Shown in pieces: positions 43,314-51,897 of a stretch of DNA of 64,000 nucleotides. The translations under genes were made by a program, and so were the position numbers. The notes under the pieces are model-generated. The model did no database searches. It saw nothing but the letters and a program-made list of their open reading frames with translations, and was not told the DNA's origin. Each line of letters starts with the position of its first letter. Within the stretch, counting starts at the first letter, position 1. Origin of the DNA: Micavibrio sp. UBA6139. Lineage in GTDB: Bacteria > Pseudomonadota > Alphaproteobacteria > Micavibrionales > Micavibrionaceae. Location: NCBI GenBank assembly GCA_002423285.1, contig DIVF01000040.1, forward strand, positions 1-64,000. Direction: 5' to 3'.

Positions 43314-43416
43314 AAATTGCGTGAAGATCATCCATCTAAGCGGGGCATCCCAATTTCTGGGATAGGTTTAGGTGGTTGGTTATTTTCTGCTTTTATTAGG
43401 CGGGGTGTGTCTCGAA

Positions 43417-44391
43417 ATGATCGGCAATAAAGCCACAAAAGTGATGAATGGGGTTGTTTTCGCCCTGATGGCACTGGCCGTATCGGCTGGCATGCCTGAT
43501 TCCGCACAGGCTTTTGCACCCGCTGCGGGCGGTTGCGGTGGTGACACCCTCGGCTCGGTCATGTGTAATACGGTTGAATCCTCTTCAGAATTGCCATTCC
43601 TTCTTGCTGGCATTGCCTATATGGCCGGCCTTGTTCTGGCCGTGATGGGCGTTATTAAGCTTAAGGATCATGTTTTAAATCCGAATCAGACCCCTTTATC
43701 AGAATCTATGAAACGTTTCATCGTTGGCGGTGCCTTCTTTGCTCTGCCGATCGTGACTGAGGCGGCTTATAATACTGTTGCGGCAGGCATTACGGATCAC
43801 GCTGAAACTGGTTTCAATGTAACGGCCGGTGCCGGCGTGAATCAGGGTCTTGATGCCATGCTGACCGCCATGATGGCTGATATCTGGACGCCCGTTCATA
43901 CGCTGGTTGGTGGCTTTGCTTATCTTGCTGGTCTGGTTCTGGTGGTGATTGGTATTTCCCGTTTGCTCAAATCCTCACAGGAGGGGCCGCGCGGTCCCGG
44001 TGGTGTTGGAACAATTATGACCTTTTTGGTTGGTGGTGCTTTGTTGTCCGCTGACGCAATGATGGGTGCTTTTTCCTCTTCTATGTTTATGACGCCAGAT
44101 GTAGCGACCTATGCCGAGCTGAGCTTCAGCTCAGGCCTGACGGGCCCTGAACTGGACCATATCCATAATGTTATCAGCGCTGTCCTGGCCTTTTTGATGG
44201 TCATTGGATGGGTCAGCTTTATTCGCGGCTGGTTTATTGTCCGCGACGTTGCCGAAGGCAGCCAACAAGCCTCACTCATGGCCGGTATGACGCATATTTT
44301 GGGCGGCGCACTGGCTGTGAATTTGGGACCCGTACTAAATGCCGTACAACAGACTTTCGGAATCACGGCATATGGTATATCATTCACTTAA
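43417..44391 (+). CDS. IcmD+IcmC-like polytopic protein (apparent fusion)
   Basis: A 324-residue protein with a signal-like N-terminal helix and about six further hydrophobic segments. Residues 54-118 (SSSELPFLLAGIAYMAGLVL and following KLKDHVLNPNQTPL, GGAFFALPIVTEA) closely match the neighbouring IcmD-like protein. Residues 152-220 repeat the same plan more loosely (VHTLVGGFAYLAGLVLVVIG, FLVGGALLSADAM). A last helical pair (about 250-310) resembles the IcmC/DotE end. It therefore looks like an IcmD unit joined to an IcmC/DotE unit. I chose the ATG at 43417; a GTG at 43372 would add 15 residues. It is probably part of the inner-membrane pore region. Confidence 0.72.
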   Translation: MIGNKATKVMNGVVFALMALAVSAGMPDSAQAFAPAAGGCGGDTLGSVMCNTVESSSELPFLLAGIAYMAGLVLAVMGVIKLKDHVLNPNQTPLSESMKRFIVGGAFFALPIVTEAAYNTVAAGITDHAETGFNVTAGAGVNQGLDAMLTAMMADIWTPVHTLVGGFAYLAGLVLVVIGISRLLKSSQEGPRGPGGVGTIMTFLVGGALLSADAMMGAFSSSMFMTPDVATYAELSFSSGLTGPELDHIHNVISAVLAFLMVIGWVSFIRGWFIVRDVAEGSQQASLMAGMTHILGGALAVNLGPVLNAVQQTFGITAYGISFT

Positions 44392-44441
44392 GTTAGTTTA
44401 ATAGACGACTTCAAATTAAAGGTAAGAGGAGGACTGTAACT

Positions 44442-44819
44442 ATGACAAAATCAATCCAACGTAAACTGCTGACACTTGGTGTGGGTTTGTTTGCCGCAAC
44501 AGTAATGGTTGCTGGTGACGCACATGCTAACAACTTCAGCAGCATCGGTTCGAACATTATTGACTCGATCTCTCAGTTGCCATCACTCTTGGCTGGTCTG
44601 GCATATATGTTCGGTATTCTGCTGGCTGTTCTTGGTATCATGAAAATCAAGGACCATGTTGAGAACCCAGGTCAAACACCGCTGAAAGATGGCTCGATCC
44701 GTCTGGCTGCCGGTGGTGCCCTGTTTGCGATTCCAATCGTATCCGACGCGATGACCACAACAATCGGTTCCGGTGCCGCTGCAACAACAGCATCGCTGAA
44801 CGTCGTTCAATTCCAATAA
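44442..44819 (+). CDS. dotP: IcmD/DotP-like small membrane protein
   Basis: A 125-residue protein matching IcmD (132 residues in Legionella). It has a signal peptide (about 1-29, ending AHA), then two hydrophobic segments around the conserved loop IMKIKDHVENPGQTPLKDG, with LPSLLAGLAYMFGILLAVL before it and GGALFAIPIVSDAM after it. IcmD is a small inner-membrane component of unknown role. AGAGGAGG lies 9 bases before the ATG, one of the strongest ribosome binding sites in the window, which suggests high expression. It lies 50 bp after the fused IcmD/C-like gene, of which its core is a paralog. Confidence 0.85.
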   Translation: MTKSIQRKLLTLGVGLFAATVMVAGDAHANNFSSIGSNIIDSISQLPSLLAGLAYMFGILLAVLGIMKIKDHVENPGQTPLKDGSIRLAAGGALFAIPIVSDAMTTTIGSGAAATTASLNVVQFQ

Positions 44820-44833
44820 GGGTATTTGCATTC

Positions 44834-45550
44834 TTGCAAACACAAGCTGATTATCCATTGGTTCTGGGCATTGCGCGTTCGAGCAATGCCCAGAATTTTT
44901 CCAGTAAAGACGCTAAAACCGCCGGCGCTGAGCTGAAGCCTGAAATCCGGGCCAAGGTTCTGGCGCGGGACGATAATACCTGCCAGTGCTGCGGTTTCCG
45001 CTCGCAGAAATATCAAGACGTTTTCTTTAAAAACGGCGTTCAAACTGATCATCGCCTTGATAATCTGGCGACGGCATGCGTGTTTTGCCATCAATGTTTC
45101 AATTTGGACTCGGTCAATGTCATGCGCTCGGGCGTTTTGATCTGGTTGCCTGAAATTGATCAGGCCAGCTTGCATCATCTGGCGCGCGCAATCTATGTGG
45201 CGCGCATCTCGCAAGGGCCCGTGGCCAATGCCGCAAGGCAGGCCTTGGATATTCTTTTGGCCCGTCGCGAAGAAGTACGCCGCCGCATTAGCACGGATGA
45301 TCCTTATATTCTGGCTAATGTTTTGCGTGATTACCTGACCGACCGCCATTATGGCTTGCGGAACAGCAAGCTGGACGGGGTGCGCCTGTTCCCGCTGGAC
45401 CGCCGTATTATCCGTGAAGCCGATCTGGAGTTTAACCAGTTTCCGCAAATTCTTGCTTATTGGCGCTCAAAAGAGGGGCCATTTGGCGGCCGCTTGCCGG
45501 TGCAATGGATTGATATGCTGCTAGAGCTGCGGAATGGCCGTGCCGCCTGA
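44834..45550 (+). CDS. dotN: DotN/IcmJ-like coupling-complex adaptor
   Basis: A 238-residue zinc-binding protein matching DotN/IcmJ, a cytosolic subunit of the DotL coupling complex that recruits substrates. The two cysteine clusters (C50, C52, C53 in NTCQCCGF; C82, C85, C88 in ATACVFCHQCF) form an HNH-like zinc site, and LIWLPEIDQASLHHLARA is the family's core. The C-terminal part has FPLDRRIIREADLEFNQFPQ. No ATG fits the N-terminus. The best start is TTG at 44834, 15 bp after the dotP stop, with AAGGGT upstream. Its presence implies a DotL ATPase elsewhere in the genome. Confidence 0.9.
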   Translation: MQTQADYPLVLGIARSSNAQNFSSKDAKTAGAELKPEIRAKVLARDDNTCQCCGFRSQKYQDVFFKNGVQTDHRLDNLATACVFCHQCFNLDSVNVMRSGVLIWLPEIDQASLHHLARAIYVARISQGPVANAARQALDILLARREEVRRRISTDDPYILANVLRDYLTDRHYGLRNSKLDGVRLFPLDRRIIREADLEFNQFPQILAYWRSKEGPFGGRLPVQWIDMLLELRNGRAA

Positions 45551-45664
45551 TTTTCAGGCCTTTCAAAAAGACTCTCTTAAAATATCACTGACATCAACTT
45601 GCCTGTTTGGCTTGTGCGCGGAAATTGGCTATAGTTCTAGAGTCTTAATTGGGCGATTCTCTCA

Positions 45665-48600
45665 ATGTCATACTTCTTGAAACTTCTAATGCCGTTCCAA
45701 GTCGCTCTCCGCAAATCAGTGGAGAGTTTTATCCGTTTGGAAACAGCGGATGATGAGCGCACGCTTGTGGCAGAAGACGGATCGTTGCTGACATTCCTGC
45801 GCCTTGATGGCAGCCGCCAGATTATCGGTGAAGCAGAATATAAACACATCGTTGAGGCCGCGACGATGAAGATTGGTGCACGATTCGACCGCGCGGGTCA
45901 CGCGATGCAGGTTTATTTTGCACGCGATCCAAACCGCATTGAAGCACAGCTTGAGCGCATGATGCGCCCCAGCCGCCAAACGGCAAAGGCGCAGCAATTG
46001 GAGTTGGACGACTTATTTGATGAACGTATCAAACATTTGTCCCGCTATCTGATTTATGAAGAGTGCTATTTCGTTTTATGGACGCGCCCGTCCATTTTAA
46101 CAAAGAGCGAATTGCAGCGTAGTGCCAATGAATCCAAGCAGAAAAAATGGGTTTCTGCAGGCTATGCGCAAAACCCGCTGGCGGCTCTCGACCCATTGCG
46201 CAACCGCCATAAGAGCTTTGTTTCTGCTCTGACAGGTTCTTTGCACGAAATGGGTTTAAAGTGCGATGTTTTGGAAGTACACGATGCTCTGCGCTGCGTG
46301 AAGGATAGCTTGTACCCAACCCGCGCCAATGAAGATTGGCGCGCCTGCTTGCCGGGGGATCCAATCCCGCCGCGCGCACCGCAAAGCGCATCTGATATGT
46401 CTGATGTTGTCTGGCCTGCGTTGCGCCAGCAATTAGCAACGGGTGATGCGAAGCAAATTTCGAATACGGTTGTTCAAATTGGTGAGCAGCTTTGGGCGGG
46501 CGCTGATATGACTCTGGGTCCGATGGATGCCAGCCCGTTCCCGATGTTATTGAACCGCTTGTTCGAAGCGGGGATGCCATACCGGATTTCATTCCTGATT
46601 GAAGGCGGCGGGTCAGCCTCCATGGCGCTGCGCACATTTGCCGCCACCATTTTGGGTGTGACCAATGCGCTGAATAAACAGGTCAAATATTCACTGGAAG
46701 GGCTTGAGGCGCTGTCTCGCCGTGAACCAGTCGTCAAAATCCGCGTGTCCTTTGCCACTTGGGCACCAAAGGGACAGATCGATCTGGTTGAGGATCGCCT
46801 TTCCACCTTGATCCAGTCTGTCGAATCTTGGGGTTATTGCCAGGTTAGCGAATTTTCCGGCGATCCGCTTGATTGCGTGTTGTCTTCGGCACTTGGTATT
46901 CACTGCGCCAGCACTGCGCCATCTGGCGTCGCGCCAATGTATGAAATTATGAAGCTGCTGCCGTGGCAGCGCCCATCATCGCCGTTTGATTTCGGTGCGA
47001 TGCTGTTTAGAACACCAGACGGTAAAACATGGCCGTACCAGACGGGTACGAACATGACCACCACATGGTTTGATCTTGTCTTTGCGCAGCCCGGTGCCGG
47101 TAAATCGGTTTTGGTCAACACGCTGAACCTGGGGACGGTTTTATCGCCGGGTCTCAGCAAGCTCCCTTATATTGCGATCATGGATATTGGTCCGTCTTCA
47201 TCGGGCCTGATTTCTTTGATTAAGGAAGCCCTGCCAACCGCGCGTGCGCATGAGGCCAGCTATTACCGCCTGCAGATGGCGCATCAATTCGCGGTTAATC
47301 CATTCGATACGCAGCTCGGCTGCCGTTTCCCGATGATTGATGAGCGCAGCTATCTGACAGAACTGGTGACACTGCTGTGTACACCACCTGGTCACGATAA
47401 ACCCTATGACGGGATCACACAGCTGGCCGGTCTGGTTGTCGATGAAATGTTCCGTTGGCGCGATGATACTTCCGCAAATGCCGAGCCACGTCCTTATCTG
47501 GCGCGTTTGGATCCGGATGTTGATGAAGCGTTGCAAAAATTCAACGTCCATCTGCCGACTGACCCGTATTGGTGGGATGTGGTCGATAAGATGTTCGATC
47601 TCGGCCAGTATCACATTGCGGCCCTGGCCCAACGTCACGCTGTTCCGACATTGAGCGATTCGATCACGGCGTCGCGCCGCCCACAAATTCGCAGTTTGCT
47701 GGAGGAAACTTCCGTTGGTTTCAGTGCGGAATCGGTCATCAGCGCATTTGAGCGGATGATTACCTCCGCTATTCGCGAATACCCAATTCTGTCTTCTGTC
47801 ACACAGTTCGAAATCAGTGATTCGCGCATTTGTTCGCTGGATCTGATGGATGTTTGCCCGCAAGGCGACGAAACGGCGGAACGCCAGACCGCGATCATGT
47901 ATATGCTGGGCCGTCACGTTCTGGTGCGTGCTTGGTGGATGGGCATGGAATCTCTGCAATTCATCCCAGAAAAATTCCGCTTCTATCATGAGCAGCGTTT
48001 GCAGGATATTTCTGAAACACCAAAGCGCCTTTGCTATGACGAATTCCACCGTACCTCCAGCTCCAGCTCGGTCCGCTCTCAGGTCATTCGTGACGTGCGT
48101 GAGGGCCGTAAGCGCGGCGTGCAGATTATTCTGGCTTCACAGATGCTGGACGACTTTGATCAGGACATGATTGATCTGGCCACGGGCGTGTGGGTTTTGG
48201 GTGCGGGTATTTCTGATACGGCTGTGGAGGATGTACAAAAACGCTTCGGCTTGACCGAAACGGCAAAAAACATCATCCGTTATAAGCTGACCGGCCCAAA
48301 ATCAACGGGTTCGCCTGCGCTCTTTGTTCTTGGGACCACCGATGGTCGCTATGAACAGCATCTGATCAACACGCTGGGCCCGGTGGAGCTGTGGGCGTTG
48401 TCAACGTCTGTTGAGGATGTTGCTATTCGTAATCGCCTTTACGGGCGTATTGGTGCTGGTCGGGCACGTCAATTGCTCGCTGCAAACTTCCCTGGCGGCA
48501 GTGCCAGAACGGAAATCAAGCGCCGCGTTATGATGCGCAGTGAAAAGGGCAACGAAGCAAAATCTGCACTCGCTTCCGCGGTGATTGAAGAAATCGTTGA

Positions 48601-48667
48601 TGAGCTCGTCAAGGCCAGCCAGAAAAAGCTCGACGGCACACCGGATGATGCGAAACAGGTGTCGTAA
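45665..48667 (+). CDS. dotO: DotO/IcmB-like secretion ATPase
   Basis: A 1000-residue VirB4-type ATPase, the large energy unit of type IVB systems that sits at the inner-membrane base with DotB. Walker A is in FAQPGAGKSVLV at about residues 473-484, and Walker B is in RLCYDEFHR near 787-795 (the Asp/Glu pair is present). The arginine-rich segment VRDVREGRKRGVQIILASQ follows. The N-terminal half (1-430) is the docking domain. The length matches Legionella DotO (1009). It lies 114 bp after dotN, and its last base is shared with the start of the next gene (TAATG), so that gene is translationally coupled. Confidence 0.95.
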   Translation: MSYFLKLLMPFQVALRKSVESFIRLETADDERTLVAEDGSLLTFLRLDGSRQIIGEAEYKHIVEAATMKIGARFDRAGHAMQVYFARDPNRIEAQLERMMRPSRQTAKAQQLELDDLFDERIKHLSRYLIYEECYFVLWTRPSILTKSELQRSANESKQKKWVSAGYAQNPLAALDPLRNRHKSFVSALTGSLHEMGLKCDVLEVHDALRCVKDSLYPTRANEDWRACLPGDPIPPRAPQSASDMSDVVWPALRQQLATGDAKQISNTVVQIGEQLWAGADMTLGPMDASPFPMLLNRLFEAGMPYRISFLIEGGGSASMALRTFAATILGVTNALNKQVKYSLEGLEALSRREPVVKIRVSFATWAPKGQIDLVEDRLSTLIQSVESWGYCQVSEFSGDPLDCVLSSALGIHCASTAPSGVAPMYEIMKLLPWQRPSSPFDFGAMLFRTPDGKTWPYQTGTNMTTTWFDLVFAQPGAGKSVLVNTLNLGTVLSPGLSKLPYIAIMDIGPSSSGLISLIKEALPTARAHEASYYRLQMAHQFAVNPFDTQLGCRFPMIDERSYLTELVTLLCTPPGHDKPYDGITQLAGLVVDEMFRWRDDTSANAEPRPYLARLDPDVDEALQKFNVHLPTDPYWWDVVDKMFDLGQYHIAALAQRHAVPTLSDSITASRRPQIRSLLEETSVGFSAESVISAFERMITSAIREYPILSSVTQFEISDSRICSLDLMDVCPQGDETAERQTAIMYMLGRHVLVRAWWMGMESLQFIPEKFRFYHEQRLQDISETPKRLCYDEFHRTSSSSSVRSQVIRDVREGRKRGVQIILASQMLDDFDQDMIDLATGVWVLGAGISDTAVEDVQKRFGLTETAKNIIRYKLTGPKSTGSPALFVLGTTDGRYEQHLINTLGPVELWALSTSVEDVAIRNRLYGRIGAGRARQLLAANFPGGSARTEIKRRVMMRSEKGNEAKSALASAVIEEIVDELVKASQKKLDGTPDDAKQVS

Positions 48668-49140
48668 TGGCGACAGCGCAGCAGGACAAGGCTGTTAAGC
48701 CAAAGAAAAAACGGAAATTATCGGGGAAACAAATCGCCATTTTAGTGGTGGCCGCGATTTTTGCTTTTATTCTATATCTTGGTTTCCAGCCGCTTGTCGG
48801 CACGATCAATTTCGGGATTTGTCGGGTATTTGCGGAACGGACTATGGTCTATCCATCGACCATGCGCGTGGTCGCGGTGCAAGAGCGTCCGCAGGATGTC
48901 CGTATGGATGTGGTGAGTCTGAATCAGTTTGGCGAATCGATGGTGACGCAAGTGACCTGTAACTTCCATACTGATGCGGCTAATCTTCATAAGCTTTCCA
49001 GTGTGCTCGTCAACCGCCGCAAAGTTCCGGAGCGTGAGGTCGCCATTTTTAACACCACCATCCCTTATATTCTCGCCAACCCGCCATCACTTGTGTTGCC
49101 CGCGGCAATTCCGGTCGAGCTGGTCGATTTACAGCGCTAG
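48667..49140 (+). CDS. single-pass membrane protein coupled to dotO
   Basis: A 157-residue protein with a lysine-rich cytosolic N-terminus (KPKKKRK at 11-17), one membrane helix (about residues 22-40), and a periplasmic domain of about 115 residues with two cysteines (near 52 and 98). The periplasmic part has the pattern TMRVVAVQERPQDVRMDVVS and ends in Pro/Leu-rich strands. I recognise no family. Its start overlaps the dotO stop by one base, which is strong evidence that it is made together with the ATPase. It may be a lineage-specific inner-membrane component of the secretion apparatus. Confidence 0.65.
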   Translation: MATAQQDKAVKPKKKRKLSGKQIAILVVAAIFAFILYLGFQPLVGTINFGICRVFAERTMVYPSTMRVVAVQERPQDVRMDVVSLNQFGESMVTQVTCNFHTDAANLHKLSSVLVNRRKVPEREVAIFNTTIPYILANPPSLVLPAAIPVELVDLQR

Positions 49141-49279
49141 AGCCCGGCTTTGCTCGATTTTTTGCCGTTTAGGGCAAAATGGTAAAGATTCATTAATTGT
49201 TTTCATATAATGTAACCTTGAGTTTGTCGGCCACGTAAAAATGGCTTAAAAACTGCAAATGAACAGGGCAAAGGAAACC

Positions 49280-49678
49280 ATGCTGACACAATATGACGAA
49301 GGTATCATGACCGGCACATCGCGCGCGTCCCGCTTCGTTGATGATGTGGTTGCCGATGAAATCCCGGTATTCCGCCCCCTGGCCGCGACCATGAATGTAG
49401 ATCTGGTCATGAACCCGGATTCCAAGGTGTGGATTCTGCATGATAAGCCGTTTCCCGATATTTTGATGTGGGTTGAATACGATATTGATGCCGCGACGCT
49501 GACCCTTGTCTACCGGAACGGCAAGATTCAAGATTTGGGCATTAAGATTCATGCCCCAATGCGGAAATATTTGCGCTCCGCCCGTCAGTTATTTACGATG
49601 CGCCTTGAAGGCGAACAAATCGTCGATACATATATCCGGCCGCTTTTGGTGCGTGAAACCGGTTATTATAAGGCCTGA
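49280..49678 (+). CDS. small unknown protein in the T4BSS locus
   Basis: A 132-residue soluble protein with no signal peptide and no membrane helix. Visible segments are VADEIPVFRPLAATMNVDLV near residues 24-43, a strand-rich middle (VWILHDKPFPDILMWVEYD, then TLTLVYRNGKIQDLG), and a helical C-terminus (RKYLRSARQLFTMRLEGE). I cannot assign it to a family. The ATG at 49280 is preceded by AAGGA, while an upstream ATG at 49259 has no such site. It lies 139 bp after the dotO-coupled gene and 54 bp before the next one, so it appears to belong to the same transcript. A chaperone-like role is possible but unproven. Confidence 0.6.
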   Translation: MLTQYDEGIMTGTSRASRFVDDVVADEIPVFRPLAATMNVDLVMNPDSKVWILHDKPFPDILMWVEYDIDAATLTLVYRNGKIQDLGIKIHAPMRKYLRSARQLFTMRLEGEQIVDTYIRPLLVRETGYYKA

Positions 49679-49732
49679 ACAGGCCACACGATAAAAACGA
49701 GGCGATAAAGCCTTCAAAATAAGGGGTGTGCG

Positions 49733-50929
49733 ATGAATTTGATGGATAGCATGATGGAATCGGTGGCGCCAAATACGATGGCGCTGGCCCGCGAAATTGA
49801 TGCACAGGCCGCCAATAACCCGGCTCAGGCTCAGGCTTTAGCATCCCTGACAGCGTCAATGAAGGCACAGTCCGGCAATCTGCGCGGTATTGGTGCTTTG
49901 GAAGAATTATTGGGCAAGGACGCACAGTTTAAAAGTGAAGTACGCGCATTGGCGCTGCAAAATCCTGCCGCCCTTGAGCAGATTTTGCCGCAAGCCTTAG
50001 GCAATCCGGCCAATATGAAGAGTCTGGTGGCCCAGACGGCTGCTGCCAATCTGGGGCCAAAGCCAGCGACAGCTCCGGCCGCCACTGCACCAGCCCCACA
50101 ACAGGCTGCGGCACGCCAGCCCAGCGCTGCGCCACAGGTTCAATCTGCCGTTGCTCCGGCTGCGCCTGCCGCGCCGCAAGTGGCCCCAATCGGGGTTATG
50201 GCTGCACCACCACCTGCTGCCCCAACAGCGAATGCTGCTGCCACAGGTCCAAGCACAGCGTTAAGCGAGATGAATGATCTGCAAAAAATGGCAGAGCTGC
50301 AAGAAACTCCGGGCTATGATGATTTGATGGCCCGTATTGAGCAGAATGATGATCTCGGCGCGATGTTTAGTTCCTTAATGAGCGGCAGTGAGGGTGACCC
50401 ACAGGCGCGCTCAAAGGCGCTCGATGATATTCTGATACAAACCCGTAAAAACCCGGACATGCTGACTGATCTGGTCAAAACGATTGATGAAAAACCGGGT
50501 GTGGTCAGTTCCATCGCTGGAATGGCCGCGAATGATCCGAAAATGGCCATGACGGCGCTGGGGATGTACAGCCAGTTTAATCAGGGCTTTGGCAAGATGC
50601 TGGACGGGCTGTTTGGTCCCGGCGTTCTTGATAAATTGCTGGTCGGCTTGATGGGGTCCATTGCCCCGATGCTTAGCAACTCAAATGCCTTGATGTTGAC
50701 CTCGAATAATGGCGGCAGCTTGACACAAACAGCGATGAGGCTTTTGAACGGCACGCCGGACGAGGTCACCACCGTTTCCCCGGAAAATGGTTCTGTCGTT
50801 ACAACAACGGGTGAAAGATTCGCACAGGGCGCAGAGAATAGAACACCGCCAACCCCGGATCCGCAGGATCCAAACAGAAACCTCGGTGTGGCATCAATGG
50901 TTGCCCCGCAACCCACCATGGGCACTTAA
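49733..50929 (+). CDS. unknown Ala/Pro-linker protein at the end of the T4BSS locus
   Basis: A 398-residue protein without a signal peptide. An N-terminal helical domain (1-100) with LRGIGALEELLGKDAQFKSE is followed by a long Ala/Pro/Gln-rich linker (about 105-180). A second helical domain comes next (about 185-330), with repeated Met/Asp/Leu helices such as SKALDDILIQTRKNPDMLTD and a hydrophobic stretch MLDGLFGPGVLDKLLVGLMG. The C-terminal tail is polar and Pro-rich. I recognise no family. It is the last gene of module 2, and its 3' end is 11 bp from the end of the convergent EF-hand protein gene. It could be a secreted substrate, a scaffold or a regulator. Context alone suggests a link with secretion. 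Confidence 0.6.
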   Translation: MNLMDSMMESVAPNTMALAREIDAQAANNPAQAQALASLTASMKAQSGNLRGIGALEELLGKDAQFKSEVRALALQNPAALEQILPQALGNPANMKSLVAQTAAANLGPKPATAPAATAPAPQQAAARQPSAAPQVQSAVAPAAPAAPQVAPIGVMAAPPPAAPTANAAATGPSTALSEMNDLQKMAELQETPGYDDLMARIEQNDDLGAMFSSLMSGSEGDPQARSKALDDILIQTRKNPDMLTDLVKTIDEKPGVVSSIAGMAANDPKMAMTALGMYSQFNQGFGKMLDGLFGPGVLDKLLVGLMGSIAPMLSNSNALMLTSNNGGSLTQTAMRLLNGTPDEVTTVSPENGSVVTTTGERFAQGAENRTPPTPDPQDPNRNLGVASMVAPQPTMGT

Positions 50930-50940
50930 ACGGTTTTTTA

Positions 50941-51897
50941 TCAGGGACGAATTTGCGCCTTTGATGCGCTGACAGGGGATGCCGGTAAAATGGCGTCCTC
51001 TGTTTTTATCGGGCTTGTCTGAACGGGTTCGGCGGCCATGAGGGCTTCGGCGGAACGGTCTTGCGAACAAGTTTGTGTGGGAAGGAAGGGAAGCAGCTGT
51101 GCCAGATGCCCAATTTTACCCCATAAGGCGGGTTGCGCTTCGCCTGTTGCCATCACGCCTTTAAAATCAACGCTCTCTGCCCCCGGCGGCAATAAAAAAT
51201 CAGCCAATGTTTTTTCTGAAGAAGGGGCGGTCGTGCAAGATTGCGTGCTTTGCTTCACCGTCAGTCCGCGATTTAAAAATACGAATTGCCGCTCCAGCGT
51301 CGCCAACTCAGTACGGTCCAGTTTTTTATTGCTGTCCCGATCGACCAGATCAAACAGGTGCTTGCGGCACGTTTCTCCGCCCGGCCCTGAAAATTTTTCC
51401 GCGGTGAGTTTTTGGCAGGTGTCCAGCGCATGGTCGAGCAGAAAAATGCTATTCACTTCATCCTGTCCCATTTGCGGCGTGGTATCGAACAGCTTGACGC
51501 AGCGGCTATATTCTTCGCCGACCTCATCCTGTGTCCATCCCCAGGCATCGGTCAGGGGTGTGGTGGCCTCGACAGGCCCCCGGATCATTTTCATCAATCC
51601 GTCATTGGTGCGGTTTAACAGGCCGTCTTCGGTGCTGGCGGCTTGAAAGGCATAAAGCGTATCCCCGTGATTATCATCCTTGCGCCATTCTTTAATACGG
51701 TCCACCGATAAAGACTGTGCATCGGCGTGAATAAAATAATGGGCGGAGATAATCCATGCTTTTTTTGAATCGGCGCAATCCGGGCTGCTCCACACGCCTT
51801 GCATGGAATCGGGGCTTGTGGTGTCTGCCGCCCGTGCCGCGTGGGGCAGGGCAGAGAGCATGGCCAGAAACCCCAATGTCGCAAGGCGAAACATCAT
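50941..51897 (-). CDS. exported protein with an EF-hand-like calcium motif
   Basis: A 318-residue exported protein. The signal peptide is about residues 1-23 (AARA); the second Met (51894) could also be the start. In the middle of the protein DRDSNKKLDRTE fits an EF-hand loop, with Asp at the first and third positions, Asn at the fifth and Glu at the twelfth. It has several cysteines (at least seven), so disulfides are likely. The rest has no recognised domain. It overlaps the upstream UbiH-like gene by 4 bp, so it is probably cotranscribed with it, although the functions look unrelated. It is convergent with the last gene of the secretion locus. Confidence 0.65.
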   Translation of the reverse strand: MMFRLATLGFLAMLSALPHAARAADTTSPDSMQGVWSSPDCADSKKAWIISAHYFIHADAQSLSVDRIKEWRKDDNHGDTLYAFQAASTEDGLLNRTNDGLMKMIRGPVEATTPLTDAWGWTQDEVGEEYSRCVKLFDTTPQMGQDEVNSIFLLDHALDTCQKLTAEKFSGPGGETCRKHLFDLVDRDSNKKLDRTELATLERQFVFLNRGLTVKQSTQSCTTAPSSEKTLADFLLPPGAESVDFKGVMATGEAQPALWGKIGHLAQLLPFLPTQTCSQDRSAEALMAAEPVQTSPIKTEDAILPASPVSASKAQIRP

